In this document: positions 9,148 to 17,677 of the stretch, in pieces | How positions within the stretch are numbered: the stretch's first letter is position 1 | Layout: each line of letters begins with the position of its first letter | Assembly (NCBI RefSeq): GCF_002729955.1 | Contig: NZ_PBYA01000003.1 | Location: 65,731-99,614 of the forward strand | Source: Salinisphaera sp. | GTDB taxonomy: Bacteria > Pseudomonadota > Gammaproteobacteria > Nevskiales > Salinisphaeraceae | Direction of reading: 5' to 3' | DNA: 33,884 nucleotides | Position numbers and translations under genes: made by a program | Notes under the pieces: model-generated | The model's input: only the letters and a program-made list of their open reading frames with translations | Told to the model about the DNA's origin: nothing | Databases searched by the model: none

Positions 9148-10449
9148 ATGTCGCCAACAAGAACCTTCATACTTTCGGGTTTCTTCCTGCTGCTCGCCAG
9201 CAGCCTGCCGGCAGCCGCCGCGCCGGTAATCGACGGTGCCGATACGGCCTGGGTGATGACCACCACCGCCCTGGTGCTGTTCATGACCCTGCCCGGCCTG
9301 GCGTTGTTCTACGGCGGGCTGGTCCGGGTACGCAACGTGCTCTCGGTGCTCATGCAGTGTTTCGCCATCTGTGCGCTGGCCTCGCTGCTCTGGGTGGTGT
9401 GCGGCTACAGCCTGGCGTTCTCCGAGGGCAATGCCTTCATTGGCGGCCTCGACAAGCTCTTCTTTGCCGGCGTGAGCGTGACCAGCGTGGCCGGCACCAT
9501 TCCGGAACCGGTGTTCGCCCTGTTCCAGATGACGTTCGCAGTGATCACGCCGGCGCTGATCATCGGCGGCTTCGCCGAACGGTTTCGTTTTGCCACCCTG
9601 CTGGTCTTTACCACGGCCTGGCTGCTTCTGGTGTATGTGCCGGTCACCCACTGGGTCTGGGGCGGCGGCTGGCTGGGCGAGCTGGGCCTGCTCGATTTCG
9701 CCGGCGGTACGGTGGTGCATGTGACCGCCGGCGTGGCGGCACTCGTTGCGGCCATCGTGGTCGGCCCGCGCCACGGCTTTCAGAAGACCGCCATGGCGCC
9801 GCACAATCTCACCATGACCGTCTCCGGCGCCGGCATGCTGTGGGTGGGCTGGTTCGGCTTCAACGGCGGCAGCGCTCTGGCGGCCAACGGCCAGGCGGGC
9901 ATGGCCATGCTCGTGACCCATCTGTCGGCGGCGGCCGGCTGCCTGACCTGGATGGCGGCCGAATGGATTCGTTTCGGCAAGCCCAGCGTACTGGGTATCG
10001 TGACCGGCATGGTCGCGGGCCTGGGCACCATCACCCCGGCCTCGGGCTATGTGGGGCCGGGCGGCGCCATCGTCATCGGCATACTGGCCGGCGTGGTCTG
10101 TTTCACCGCCACCCTCTGGGTCGAACGCAGCCTGCGTATCGACGATTCGCTGGACGTGTTTCCGGTGCACGGCGTGGGCGGCATCATCGGCACCCTGCTG
10201 GCGGGCGTGTTCGCCTCCACCAGCCTCGGCCCCTTCTCGGGCCAGGGTTTTGCCGAAGGCATCGAAAGCATGCTCAGCCAGGTCGGTATCCAGGCGCTGG
10301 GCGTGGCGTCGGTATTCATCTACACGGGCGTACTGACCTGGGTGATTCTCAAGGTGCTCGAAGCGACCATGGGCCTGCGTGTGGGCGTCGAGAACGAGCA
10401 GGTCGGCCTGGACATCTTCGAGCATGAAGAACGCGGCTACGATCTCTAG
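9148..10449 (+). CDS. amtB: Ammonium transporter AmtB (copy 2, E. coli type)
   Basis: A 433-aa Amt protein with an N-terminal signal peptide (residues 1 to about 24, FILSGFFLLLASSLPAAAA), as in E. coli AmtB. Twin pore histidines are His191 and His341. Subtracting a 23-residue signal gives 168 and 318, the E. coli mature numbers. ALVLFMTLPGLALFYGGLVR and GWFGFNGGS are conserved, and the GlnK-binding tail ends GLDIFEHEERGYDL. The start at 9148 is chosen because it begins the signal peptide. The preceding 170 bp hold a TATACT box (9108-9113) but no good sigma-54 site. The stop codon TAG is the first three bases of the inverted-repeat element that follows. Confidence 0.93.
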   Translation: MSPTRTFILSGFFLLLASSLPAAAAPVIDGADTAWVMTTTALVLFMTLPGLALFYGGLVRVRNVLSVLMQCFAICALASLLWVVCGYSLAFSEGNAFIGGLDKLFFAGVSVTSVAGTIPEPVFALFQMTFAVITPALIIGGFAERFRFATLLVFTTAWLLLVYVPVTHWVWGGGWLGELGLLDFAGGTVVHVTAGVAALVAAIVVGPRHGFQKTAMAPHNLTMTVSGAGMLWVGWFGFNGGSALAANGQAGMAMLVTHLSAAAGCLTWMAAEWIRFGKPSVLGIVTGMVAGLGTITPASGYVGPGGAIVIGILAGVVCFTATLWVERSLRIDDSLDVFPVHGVGGIIGTLLAGVFASTSLGPFSGQGFAEGIESMLSQVGIQALGVASVFIYTGVLTWVILKVLEATMGLRVGVENEQVGLDIFEHEERGYDL

Positions 10450-10725
10450 GCAAGCGCTGCACGATCTCTCGCGGGCCGCGTTCGAGTCCTCACAGACGGT
10501 GCGGTAAGGCGTCCATGCGCAGCGCCTGCCTTGTTGGCAGGTCAAGCCTTGGCAACGCAGTCGCGGCGTCTGTGAGGCCGAACCGCTTGGCGGCCGGGGC
10601 TTTGCGCGAGCCTGATCTTCGTCGGGCGCGCTGGCGAGCAACGAGCACGCAACGCGCACCTTGGCTCGCCAGCCACGCGCAAAGCACCCCGGCGCGACCG
10701 CGACAGGTTGTGCAGCGCTTGCCTA
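10447..10725. mobile_element. 279-bp palindrome-rich element with 16-bp terminal inverted repeats (MITE-like)
   Basis: The ends are perfect 16-bp inverted repeats: TAGGCAAGCGCTGCAC at 10447-10462 and its complement at 10710-10725. Inside are two large nested hairpins: arms 10488-10498/10567-10577 enclosing 10525-10530/10536-10541, and arms 10593-10608/10676-10693 enclosing 10630-10639/10664-10673. No protein is plausible inside. Outermost TA at both ends fits a TA target duplication. The right end recurs at 24162-24198 (34/37). It fills the 336-bp gap between amtB2 and glnK2. I read it as a non-autonomous inverted-repeat element; a structured RNA or attenuator is the alternative. Confidence 0.75.
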
Positions 10726-10734
10726 ATGGCATGA

Positions 10735-11124
<390 letters not shown>

Positions 11125-11170
11125 TCGGCGCTGCCCGCCTCGGCGTTCGGCCTGATACGGCGACGCGGGC

Positions 11171-11782
11171 ATGAGCACGGCGCGCTTTCAGGCGATTGGC
11201 CTGGCCACCGGCTCGATCGGGCCGGTGGATATTACGCTTGCCGCAGGCGAATGCATGGGCCTGAGCGCGCCTTCGGGGGCCGGCAAGACGCGCCTGCTGC
11301 GCGCCATGGCCGATCTGGATGTGCATCAGGGCGAGTGTCGGCTCGACGGCGTGGCCGCGGCCGACATGCCCGCCCCCGAGTGGCGTCGGCGCGTTGCCTT
11401 TCTGGCCGCGGAGTCGGCCTGGTGGGCCGATACCCCCCGACCGCACTTCGAAAACGACTGTACGTCGCTGCTCGATACGCTGGACCTGTCGCCCGCCCTG
11501 CTCGACCAGCCGATCGAGCACCTGTCGTCGGGCCAGAAGCAGCGCATGGCGCTGGCCCGCAGCCTGGCCCATACGCCGGACGTGCTTCTGCTCGATGAGC
11601 CCACCGCGAATCTCGACGATCGCAACATCGAGCGCGTCGAACGACTCATCGCCGACTATTTGTCGGCCCGGCATGCCTGTTGTATCTGGGTAAGCCACGA
11701 CCAGACCCAGCTCGCCCGGATCGCCTCGTCGCATTACCGGCTGGACAGCGCCGGCCAGCCGGCTGACGTGACATGCAGCTGA
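11171..11782 (+). CDS. fetA: ABC transporter ATPase FetA (YbbL-like), iron export
   Basis: A 203-aa nucleotide-binding subunit. Walker A is at 33-40 (APSGAGKT), the ABC signature is LSSGQKQR, Walker B is VLLLDEPTANLD, and the switch His is in WVSHDQTQ. It is short and lacks a C-terminal extension, like FetA. Its stop overlaps the start of fetB by 10 bp, and that partner (UPF0014) fixes the assignment. In E. coli FetAB exports iron and protects against peroxide stress. It starts 46 bp after glnK2 with no obvious promoter or terminator between, so it may be transcribed from the ammonium module. Confidence 0.86.
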   Translation: MSTARFQAIGLATGSIGPVDITLAAGECMGLSAPSGAGKTRLLRAMADLDVHQGECRLDGVAAADMPAPEWRRRVAFLAAESAWWADTPRPHFENDCTSLLDTLDLSPALLDQPIEHLSSGQKQRMALARSLAHTPDVLLLDEPTANLDDRNIERVERLIADYLSARHACCIWVSHDQTQLARIASSHYRLDSAGQPADVTCS

Positions 11783-12570
11783 TATCGCTATCGTTTTTCG
11801 ATCTTGCGCTGGCCGCGATTGCGGTCGTGGCGCTGGCCGTCACCACCGCCACGATGAAGCTGGGCGTTACGCGTACGCTGCTCGTGGCGGCCGTACGCAC
11901 CGCCGCGCAGCTCGCACTCGTGGGTTTGATACTGGAGGCGGTATTCGCCCAGGAGCGCCTGCTCTGGGTGGCGCTGATGGCGTTCGTGATGCTGCTGCTG
12001 GCCGGCCGCGAGGCCGCGACCCGGCAGAAACGACGCTTCACGGGTGGCTACGGCTTTATGGCCGGTACCGCCTCGATGTTTCTGTCGTCGTTCGTGACCG
12101 CAGTCGCCACGCTCGTGATCGTGATCCGGGTGGAGCCCTGGTATACGCCGCAGTACGCGATTCCGCTGCTGGGCATGCTGCTGGGCAACACGATGACCGG
12201 GATCGCCCTGGCCATGGATCGGCTCACCCAGGAGGTCTGGCGCGGTGCGAACGTGGTGGAAACCCGGCTGGCCCTCGGGGCCAGCGCCAGCGAGGCCGTG
12301 GCCGACATGCGCCGTGATGCCATGCGCGCGGGCCTCATCCCGATGCTCAACGCCATGGCGGCGGCCGGCATCATCAGCCTGCCCGGCATGATGACCGGCC
12401 AGATTCTGGCCGGCAGTCCGCCCTGGGAGGCGGTCAAGTATCAGATCCTGATCATGTTCCTGATCGCCACCGGGACGGGATTCGGCACCCTGCTGGCCGT
12501 CGAGCTGGGCACGCGGCGCCTGTTCGATGAGCGCCATCGGCTACGACTGGACCGCCTGCGCCGTAGCTGA
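11773..12570 (+). CDS. fetB: Permease FetB (UPF0014), iron export
   Basis: A 265-aa inner-membrane protein with about seven hydrophobic helices. UPF0014 hallmarks include LGVTRTLLVAAVRTAAQLALVGLIL near the N-terminus, PLLGMLLGNTMTGIALAMDRL, ETRLALGASASEAVADMRRDAMRAGLIPMLNAMAAAGIISLPGMMTGQILAGSPPWEAVKYQI. Length matches the family (about 260). It overlaps fetA by 10 bp, indicating translational coupling. It is convergent with the cardiolipin synthase gene, the two stops being 20 bp apart. Confidence 0.92.
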   Translation: MQLISLSFFDLALAAIAVVALAVTTATMKLGVTRTLLVAAVRTAAQLALVGLILEAVFAQERLLWVALMAFVMLLLAGREAATRQKRRFTGGYGFMAGTASMFLSSFVTAVATLVIVIRVEPWYTPQYAIPLLGMLLGNTMTGIALAMDRLTQEVWRGANVVETRLALGASASEAVADMRRDAMRAGLIPMLNAMAAAGIISLPGMMTGQILAGSPPWEAVKYQILIMFLIATGTGFGTLLAVELGTRRLFDERHRLRLDRLRRS

Positions 12571-12594
12571 GCGACCGACCGGCGTCTCGCTCAG
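12567..12594. terminator. Hairpin between convergent fetB and PLD genes
   Basis: CTGAGCGA (12567-12574) pairs with TCGCTCAG (12587-12594) around a GC-rich 12-nt loop. The stem includes the stop codons of both convergent genes. There is no U tract on either side, so it is a weak or Rho-assisted barrier rather than a standard terminator. Confidence 0.4.
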
Positions 12595-13778
12595 GCCTGT
12601 GGCTTGAGGATACGACTGAGATACTCCTTTATGCGCTGCAAGACGCCGCGCTTTTCCCAGTTTTCCAGCGTGACCTGATGACAGCGTTCGCGGTCGTCGT
12701 CGAAATCGGCGTCGAGCGCGGCGAAGGTCGGTGGGTCGATCATGGCAATGGCGATCTCGTCGTCCTTGCCCATCGAGCGATGATTGAAGTTCGCCGAGCC
12801 GCTGATCGCCACCACGTCGTCGACCAGCACGATCTTGGCGTGCAGCATGGTCGGCTGGTAGCGATACAGCTTCACGCCGGCCTCGAGCAGCGGATGGTAG
12901 GCATCGTCGGCCGCCGCCCGGGCCACCCGCGAGTCGGTATACGGGCCCGGCATGAGCACTTCGATCTCCACCCCGCGACGGGCCGCGTTGCAGAGCATGT
13001 CGATGGTGGCGGTATCGGGTACGAAATAGCCGGTGGTGATTCGCAGCCGATGTCGGGCCAGCGAAATCACGAGCCGAAACAGGGTGGCGATATCGCTGTA
13101 GTTGACCGCGGCCGAGGTACGCAGCACTTGCACGAGCGCGCCGTTGTCTGCCTGATCGATCTTCGAATCGGCATATTCCCAGCTGTCGTCGAAGCCGCGC
13201 TCGCCGGCCTCCACCCAGTTGGAAAGAAAGGCGCCGCGCAGCCCGTCGACGACCGGCCCGGTCAAACGAAAATGGGTCTCGCGCCATTCGTTGGGCTCGC
13301 GGGCATCGCCGTCCCACTCGGCGGCGATGCCGACGCCGCCGGTGAAACCGATACGGTTGTCCACCACCAGAATCTTGCGATGGGTGCGATTGTCGGCCTG
13401 CCAGAAGCGCCAGCGCATGGCCGGTCGAAACCAGGCGATCTGTGCGCCGGCCTGGGCGAGTTCGTCGAGCACGTCGCCGGGCATGCTGTGCGCACCGAAA
13501 CTGTCCAGCAGTATGCGTACCCGTACGCCGGCACGCGCGCGCGCCGCCAGCGCATGGCCAAACCGCTCGGCGATCTCGCCCTGCCAGTAGATGAAGGTCA
13601 GAAAATCGATCGAACGCTCGGCGGCCTCGACGGCCTCGATCATCGCCGGGAAGATGCGCACACCGTTGACCAGGCGCTCGATACGGTTGCCGGTGGTGAA
13701 CGGAATACCCAGCGTGCCTTCGAGCGCGCGCCGGTAATCTCTGGGGTCGTGGCTCAAAGCGGAATTGGACGTATTCAT
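12591..13778 (-). CDS. Phospholipase D family protein, cardiolipin synthase (ClsB-like)
   Basis: A 395-aa protein with two PLD HKD motifs: HRKILVVDNRIGFTGG (His133) and HAKIVLVDDVVAISGSANFNHRS (His313). It lacks the N-terminal membrane helices of ClsA, so it resembles ClsB (YbhO), which makes cardiolipin from phosphatidylglycerol and phosphatidylethanolamine at the inner membrane. The ATG at 13778 is 13 bp after the glycosyltransferase stop. It is the last gene of a five-gene minus-strand operon dealing with lipids and envelope. Cardiolipin synthase is likely, but a related phosphatidyltransferase or hydrolase is possible. Confidence 0.84.
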   Translation of the reverse strand: MNTSNSALSHDPRDYRRALEGTLGIPFTTGNRIERLVNGVRIFPAMIEAVEAAERSIDFLTFIYWQGEIAERFGHALAARARAGVRVRILLDSFGAHSMPGDVLDELAQAGAQIAWFRPAMRWRFWQADNRTHRKILVVDNRIGFTGGVGIAAEWDGDAREPNEWRETHFRLTGPVVDGLRGAFLSNWVEAGERGFDDSWEYADSKIDQADNGALVQVLRTSAAVNYSDIATLFRLVISLARHRLRITTGYFVPDTATIDMLCNAARRGVEIEVLMPGPYTDSRVARAAADDAYHPLLEAGVKLYRYQPTMLHAKIVLVDDVVAISGSANFNHRSMGKDDEIAIAMIDPPTFAALDADFDDDRERCHQVTLENWEKRGVLQRIKEYLSRILKPQA

Positions 13779-13791
13779 AGGTGCGACACGA

Positions 13792-14826
13792 TCATTTGTT
13801 TCGCAGCCTACACCAGAGCCATAACGGCCCGAAAACCCATGCCAGACCGGCGAGCATCAAAACGCCCTGCAACAGGCGATTCTGTAGCAGTGGGCGCAGC
13901 AGACGATCGTGCAACCTGCGCGCATGACCGCCCCTGCCAACAAGCGGCTCCAACGCCACGTCGACGGCCAGAAACGGCTGCCAGCTCTGGGACAGCGCAA
14001 CGCCCGCCATACACCAGCTCACCGCAAGCGATGCACGCGTGCCGCATTCACGCCACAGCGAGGCCAGCAGGTCGATATAGGGCCCAAGCCGCAGCCGTCG
14101 GGTCTGGCTCTGGCGCGCGTAGACGCCCGGCGCGCGCTCGAAGAACCGGCTCACGCCGGCGGTGTACATCGCCATGATCAGGGCCATGAGCAGATAGCGC
14201 GCGCGCTCGCCTTCGCGTTCGAAGCGGCGCGCCGAGGTCGCCAGCCGGTGCGGGCACAGCCGCCACTGCCCGGCCGCGGCAATGGCGGCGGCCATGCGCT
14301 GGTCCTCCAGAAAACCCAGGCGGGTATCGAAACCGCCGAGTTCGTCGAAAAACCGGGTCGACAGGATCAGCCCCTGGTCGCCGTTGATGGTATAGCGCCG
14401 GGAGGTCGCACTCTTGGCTTCCAGGTAGCGATAGAAAAACGCATGCCCACGGGTTTCGCGCACGAAGCGCAGGGCGAAGTGGCCGGCCACACGCGTCGGG
14501 TCGTCGGCACCGAGACAGTCGATCGCATCCGCCAGCTGTCGCGGATGGGTCAGCCGGCTGTCGGCATGCAGAAAGCATAGCCAGGGATGTATCGCGCGGG
14601 CGGCCGCGGCATTCATCTGCGCGCCGCGCCCCGGCGCGCTCGACACCACCTCGGCCTGCCCGGCGCGGGCCACCGCGACGGTTTGATCGGTGGAGCCGCC
14701 GTCGGCAACGAGTACCTGCAGAACCACGTCGCGCTGGGCCGCAAGGTCGGCCAACAGCGACACCAGGGCCTCGGCTTCGTCGATCGCCGGAACGACGACG
14801 GTCAGCGCGGCCGGCGTCTCGATCAG
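13792..14826 (-). CDS. Family 2 glycosyltransferase (TIGR04283-like), probable CTG start
   Basis: A GT-A glycosyltransferase of up to 344 aa. The first strand TVVVPAIDEAEAL is followed by LQVLVADGGSTDQTVAVA, PGRGAQMNAAA, LHADSRL (the DxD-like metal site), GDQGLILSTRFFDELGGF and a predicted C-terminal membrane segment (VLMLAGLAWVFGPLWLW). No ATG, GTG or TTG precedes the first catalytic strand. The first GTG (14763) would delete TVVVPAIDE. The likely start is CTG at 14826, overlapping the yheT stop (cTGA) with AAGAG upstream, or CTG at 14805. Some TIGR04283 members act in arsenosugar synthesis, but here the context is envelope lipids. The substrate is unknown. Confidence 0.82.
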   Translation of the reverse strand: MIETPAALTVVVPAIDEAEALVSLLADLAAQRDVVLQVLVADGGSTDQTVAVARAGQAEVVSSAPGRGAQMNAAAARAIHPWLCFLHADSRLTHPRQLADAIDCLGADDPTRVAGHFALRFVRETRGHAFFYRYLEAKSATSRRYTINGDQGLILSTRFFDELGGFDTRLGFLEDQRMAAAIAAAGQWRLCPHRLATSARRFEREGERARYLLMALIMAMYTAGVSRFFERAPGVYARQSQTRRLRLGPYIDLLASLWRECGTRASLAVSWCMAGVALSQSWQPFLAVDVALEPLVGRGGHARRLHDRLLRPLLQNRLLQGVLMLAGLAWVFGPLWLWCRLRNK

Positions 14827-15839
14827 CCGGTCTCTTCGGCCTGGTTTACCGGGTCGCGCGCGGCAAACCCCGGCAGGCGTTCACGCAGCCAGGCGGGAAT
14901 GCGTTGTTCGAGCCAGTACACCGGCTCGCCGTAACGCCCGCCACTGACAAAGCCGACATGGCCACCGTGCCGGGATACTTCCAGGCGGATCGACGAGGAC
15001 AGGGCATCCGGGCCGGGTATGACGTCGGGCGCCATGAACGGGTCGTCCTCGGCATGAATGATGAGCGTGGGCAGACGGATATGCTTGAGAAACGGCCCGC
15101 TGCTGGACCGTTCGTAGTAATCATCCGCATCGCGAAAGCCGTTGAGCGGTGCGGTAATCGCGTTATCGAAGGAGGGAAAATCCCGCAGCTGGCGAAAATC
15201 CGGATAGGGCTGCGGCGCGTCGATGAGCTTGAACTTGGCCTCGTAGGCCTCGCGCAGCCCATTGATCATATGTGCCTGGTAGATTCGCGACAGCCCCTGC
15301 TGGATGGCCTCGGAACAGCGTTTGAGGTCGTAGGGCACGGACACCGCCGTGGCACAGGCCAGCGGCGCGGCCCGCCCCTGCTCGCCCAGATACTTGAGCA
15401 GCACGTTACCGCCCAGCGAATAGCCGACCGCGGCCAGCGGCGCCCGCGCAAAGCGCTGGCGTACGTGGCGCACAACGGTATTGAAATCCTCGGTTTCGCC
15501 CGAGTGATAGCTGCGCGCAAGACGATTGGGCTCGGCGGCACCGCGAAAATGCATGAGCACGCCGCGTGCGCCGTGGGCATCGGCCTGGCGCAACAGCCCG
15601 CGTGCATACTTCGATTCCAGCGAGCCGTTGAGGCCGTGCAGCACGATCACGATCGGGGCATCGGCATCAAGCCCGCGTTCCGGCAGCCACGACAGATCCA
15701 GAAAATCGCCGTCTTCAAGCTCCAGGCGCTCGCGCTCGACTTCCAGGGCCGGCGAGGGCCGGACCTTGGAGGCGAACACGGTCTGCGCATGCGCATTGCG
15801 CAGCCAGAACGCCGGCTCGAAGTCGCTGCGGGTCAGCAT
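14823..15839 (-). CDS. yheT: Alpha/beta-fold hydrolase, YheT/UPF0017 family
   Basis: A 338-aa hydrolase. The nucleophile elbow GYSLGGN places Ser141, EDDPFM supplies the Asp and RHGGHVGF the His. The N-terminal FWLRNAHAQTVFAS and IVIVLHGLNGSLESKYARG match YheT. YheT-like proteins are putative esterases or lipases with unknown physiological substrate. It follows mtgA by 45 bp and overlaps the glycosyltransferase start. Its place in an operon with cardiolipin synthase and a lipid-binding protein suggests a lipid or lipid-linked substrate. Confidence 0.88.
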   Translation of the reverse strand: MLTRSDFEPAFWLRNAHAQTVFASKVRPSPALEVERERLELEDGDFLDLSWLPERGLDADAPIVIVLHGLNGSLESKYARGLLRQADAHGARGVLMHFRGAAEPNRLARSYHSGETEDFNTVVRHVRQRFARAPLAAVGYSLGGNVLLKYLGEQGRAAPLACATAVSVPYDLKRCSEAIQQGLSRIYQAHMINGLREAYEAKFKLIDAPQPYPDFRQLRDFPSFDNAITAPLNGFRDADDYYERSSSGPFLKHIRLPTLIIHAEDDPFMAPDVIPGPDALSSSIRLEVSRHGGHVGFVSGGRYGEPVYWLEQRIPAWLRERLPGFAARDPVNQAEETG

Positions 15840-15884
15840 GAGGAGGATCGGATGGGAAAGATCGAATGCATATCGAGGCCCAGG

Positions 15885-16592
15885 CTACCGCCCTATCGTT
15901 TCAGTCAGATAACCATCCCCGAGCTGGCGCATCTGGCGCATGATCCAGGCCGCCTGCCCCTGAACATAAGGCCCCGGCGACGCCGCGCTGTAGCGCACCG
16001 GGTTCGGCAGCACCGCCGCCAGCCTTGCACACTGACCGGTGCTGAGCTGGCCAGCGCTCACGCCGAACAGCCGCTCGGCTGCCGCGCCCACGCCGAACAC
16101 GCGGTCGTCGAACTGGGCGATATTGAGATACACCTCGAGAATACGACGCTTGGGCCAGAGCACTTCCAGCCAGAAGGTCAGATAGGCTTCCACGCCCTTG
16201 CGGATATAGCTCTTGGCCGGCCAGAGGAATAGATTCTTGGCCGTTTGCTGGCTGATGGTGCTCGCCCCGCGAATGGTGCCGCCCTGGGCGTTGTCGGCCA
16301 GTGCATCGCCGATCGCGGCCCAGACAAAACCATGATGACTCGGGAACGTCTGGTCTTCGGATGCGACCGCGGCGAGCGGCATGCAGGCCGCCATATCGTC
16401 GATATCGGTCCAGCGATAGAAGATGGTCGGCCCGTTGTCGCTGGCCTCGCTTTCGAGGTGCACCCGCAGCATGTATGCGGTAACCGGCGGGTTGACCCAG
16501 CGCATGACCAGAATCATCGCTGCCGGCGTGAGCAAGAGCACGCCGACAGCGATCAGCACATAGCGAAAAGGACGTTTAAACAGGACGCTCAA
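15885..16592 (-). CDS. mtgA: Monofunctional peptidoglycan glycosyltransferase MtgA
   Basis: A 235-aa GT51 enzyme anchored by one N-terminal helix (about residues 10-32). It polymerises lipid II glycan strands without a transpeptidase domain. The motif with catalytic Glu is AVASEDQTFPSHHGF. GASTISQQTAKNLFLW, RKGVEAYLTFWLEVLWPKRRILEVYLN and AARLAAVLPNP follow in normal order. The start is TTG at 16592, inside TTGA, so it overlaps the stop of the upstream SYLF gene by 4 bp and depends on coupled translation. Length agrees with E. coli MtgA (242). Confidence 0.93.
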   Translation of the reverse strand: MSVLFKRPFRYVLIAVGVLLLTPAAMILVMRWVNPPVTAYMLRVHLESEASDNGPTIFYRWTDIDDMAACMPLAAVASEDQTFPSHHGFVWAAIGDALADNAQGGTIRGASTISQQTAKNLFLWPAKSYIRKGVEAYLTFWLEVLWPKRRILEVYLNIAQFDDRVFGVGAAAERLFGVSAGQLSTGQCARLAAVLPNPVRYSAASPGPYVQGQAAWIMRQMRQLGDGYLTETIGR

Positions 16593-17560
16593 TAGTTGCT
16601 GTTGCCGCTACCGTAGCCGCCGCTGCCCTGCTGGTAGCTGTCGTCGTTGGCGCTGTTCGGCTGGTTGTAGCTGCTGTCGCCGCTATTGCCGCTGTTGTCC
16701 TGGGCGTCGTAGTTGCCCTGGCGCACTTCGACGCCGTTGCCGCTGTCGTAGGGTACGGCCTGGCCGCGGCTGTAATCGTCCTGCTGCGGGTTGCCACCGT
16801 TGCCGTTATTGCCGTTGTTATGCGAACCCATGCTGGTGCCGCGGGTCGCCGCTTCGCGATCGAAATCGGCCGAGGCCGGCATGTAGCGATCCAGCGTATA
16901 GACGAACTTCTGGCCTGCCTGCGGCAGCGCGGATTCGTTGCTGTTGCGCAGAATGGTGTAGGCGTCGATACCGGCCTTGTCGTAGAACAGCCAGTTCGCT
17001 TCACGGTCGATGCTGATCTTGCCGCCTTCCAGCGAAACGCCGGCGAACAGACCACGGGCACGCGAATAGGAATAGACCTCGGCATCGAAGCCCAGGTTGG
17101 TCGAGGCGCCGGCACTGCGGCCGACCGGGCCGGCGGCCACGGCGGCGTCCGCGCCGAGATTGACCTGACCGTTGGCGATCTTGTCGATGCTGCGCTGGGT
17201 CTTGAACACCAGGATGATGTCCGAGGAGGAGGCACCGGCCTGCCAGCCGATCGAACCACCGGTCAGCGAGATGAACGTCGGATTCGACCAGCTACCGTCT
17301 GCGGTGCGCACCGACAGCACGCCCTTGCCGTGCCGGCCACCGAGAATGAAGCCGGCCTTGAACACGCTGGGGATGACGGCGATGCCATAGGCCTGGCCAA
17401 GCAGCGCCGGCGGAATGGCGTTTTCGGGAATATCCACGAACTGGCGCACCACGGTGGTGGCGTCGTCGAGCTTTTGTGCCTGTTCGCTGGCCGCCAGTGC
17501 GCCGGTGGTGGTCGCCAACAGCGCGACCGCTGCCACGAACGCCGTGATCCATTGTTTCAT
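16589..17560 (-). CDS. SYLF/YSC84-domain lipid-binding protein with disordered Asn/Gly/Ser tail
   Basis: A 323-aa exported protein. The signal peptide is residues 1 to about 23 (FVAAVALLATTTGALA). The SYLF domain runs from about 30 to 225 (AYGIAVIPSVFKAGFILGGRHGKGVLSVR, SLTGGSIGWQAGASSSDIILVFKTQRSIDKI, SYSRARGLFAGVSLEGGKISID). SYLF domains bind phosphoinositides or other lipids in eukaryotes; the bacterial role is unknown. The last 80-90 residues are low complexity (NNGNNGNGGN, GGYGSGNSNY), an unusual disordered, prion-like tail. It is the first gene of the envelope operon and would be periplasmic or outer-membrane associated. Confidence 0.87.
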   Translation of the reverse strand: MKQWITAFVAAVALLATTTGALAASEQAQKLDDATTVVRQFVDIPENAIPPALLGQAYGIAVIPSVFKAGFILGGRHGKGVLSVRTADGSWSNPTFISLTGGSIGWQAGASSSDIILVFKTQRSIDKIANGQVNLGADAAVAAGPVGRSAGASTNLGFDAEVYSYSRARGLFAGVSLEGGKISIDREANWLFYDKAGIDAYTILRNSNESALPQAGQKFVYTLDRYMPASADFDREAATRGTSMGSHNNGNNGNGGNPQQDDYSRGQAVPYDSGNGVEVRQGNYDAQDNSGNSGDSSYNQPNSANDDSYQQGSGGYGSGNSNY

Positions 17561-17677
17561 CTATGCTTCCCCTGCTTGCGGAGTTGAGGCCGGCGACAGC
17601 GCCGACTCGATTCGAGTGTCACTCGCGATCAGACCGCTGCAACAACCACAGGTTCACACCGGCGGCCGGCACCGCGA

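Noticed and set aside
8875-10659. Long minus-strand frame (594 codons) opposite amtB2
   Set aside because: It mirrors a confident Amt gene, has His/Gln/Gly-rich low-complexity translation and no family features; it is a high-GC shadow.
12678-14177. Long plus-strand frame (499 codons) opposite the PLD and glycosyltransferase genes
   Set aside because: It crosses two genes with clear catalytic motifs on the other strand and has no recognisable domain of its own.
16600-16850. Tandem repeat or CRISPR-like array in the Asn/Gly-rich region
   Set aside because: The repetition is only in amino-acid composition; no DNA unit recurs with regular spacing, and no cas gene is present in the window.
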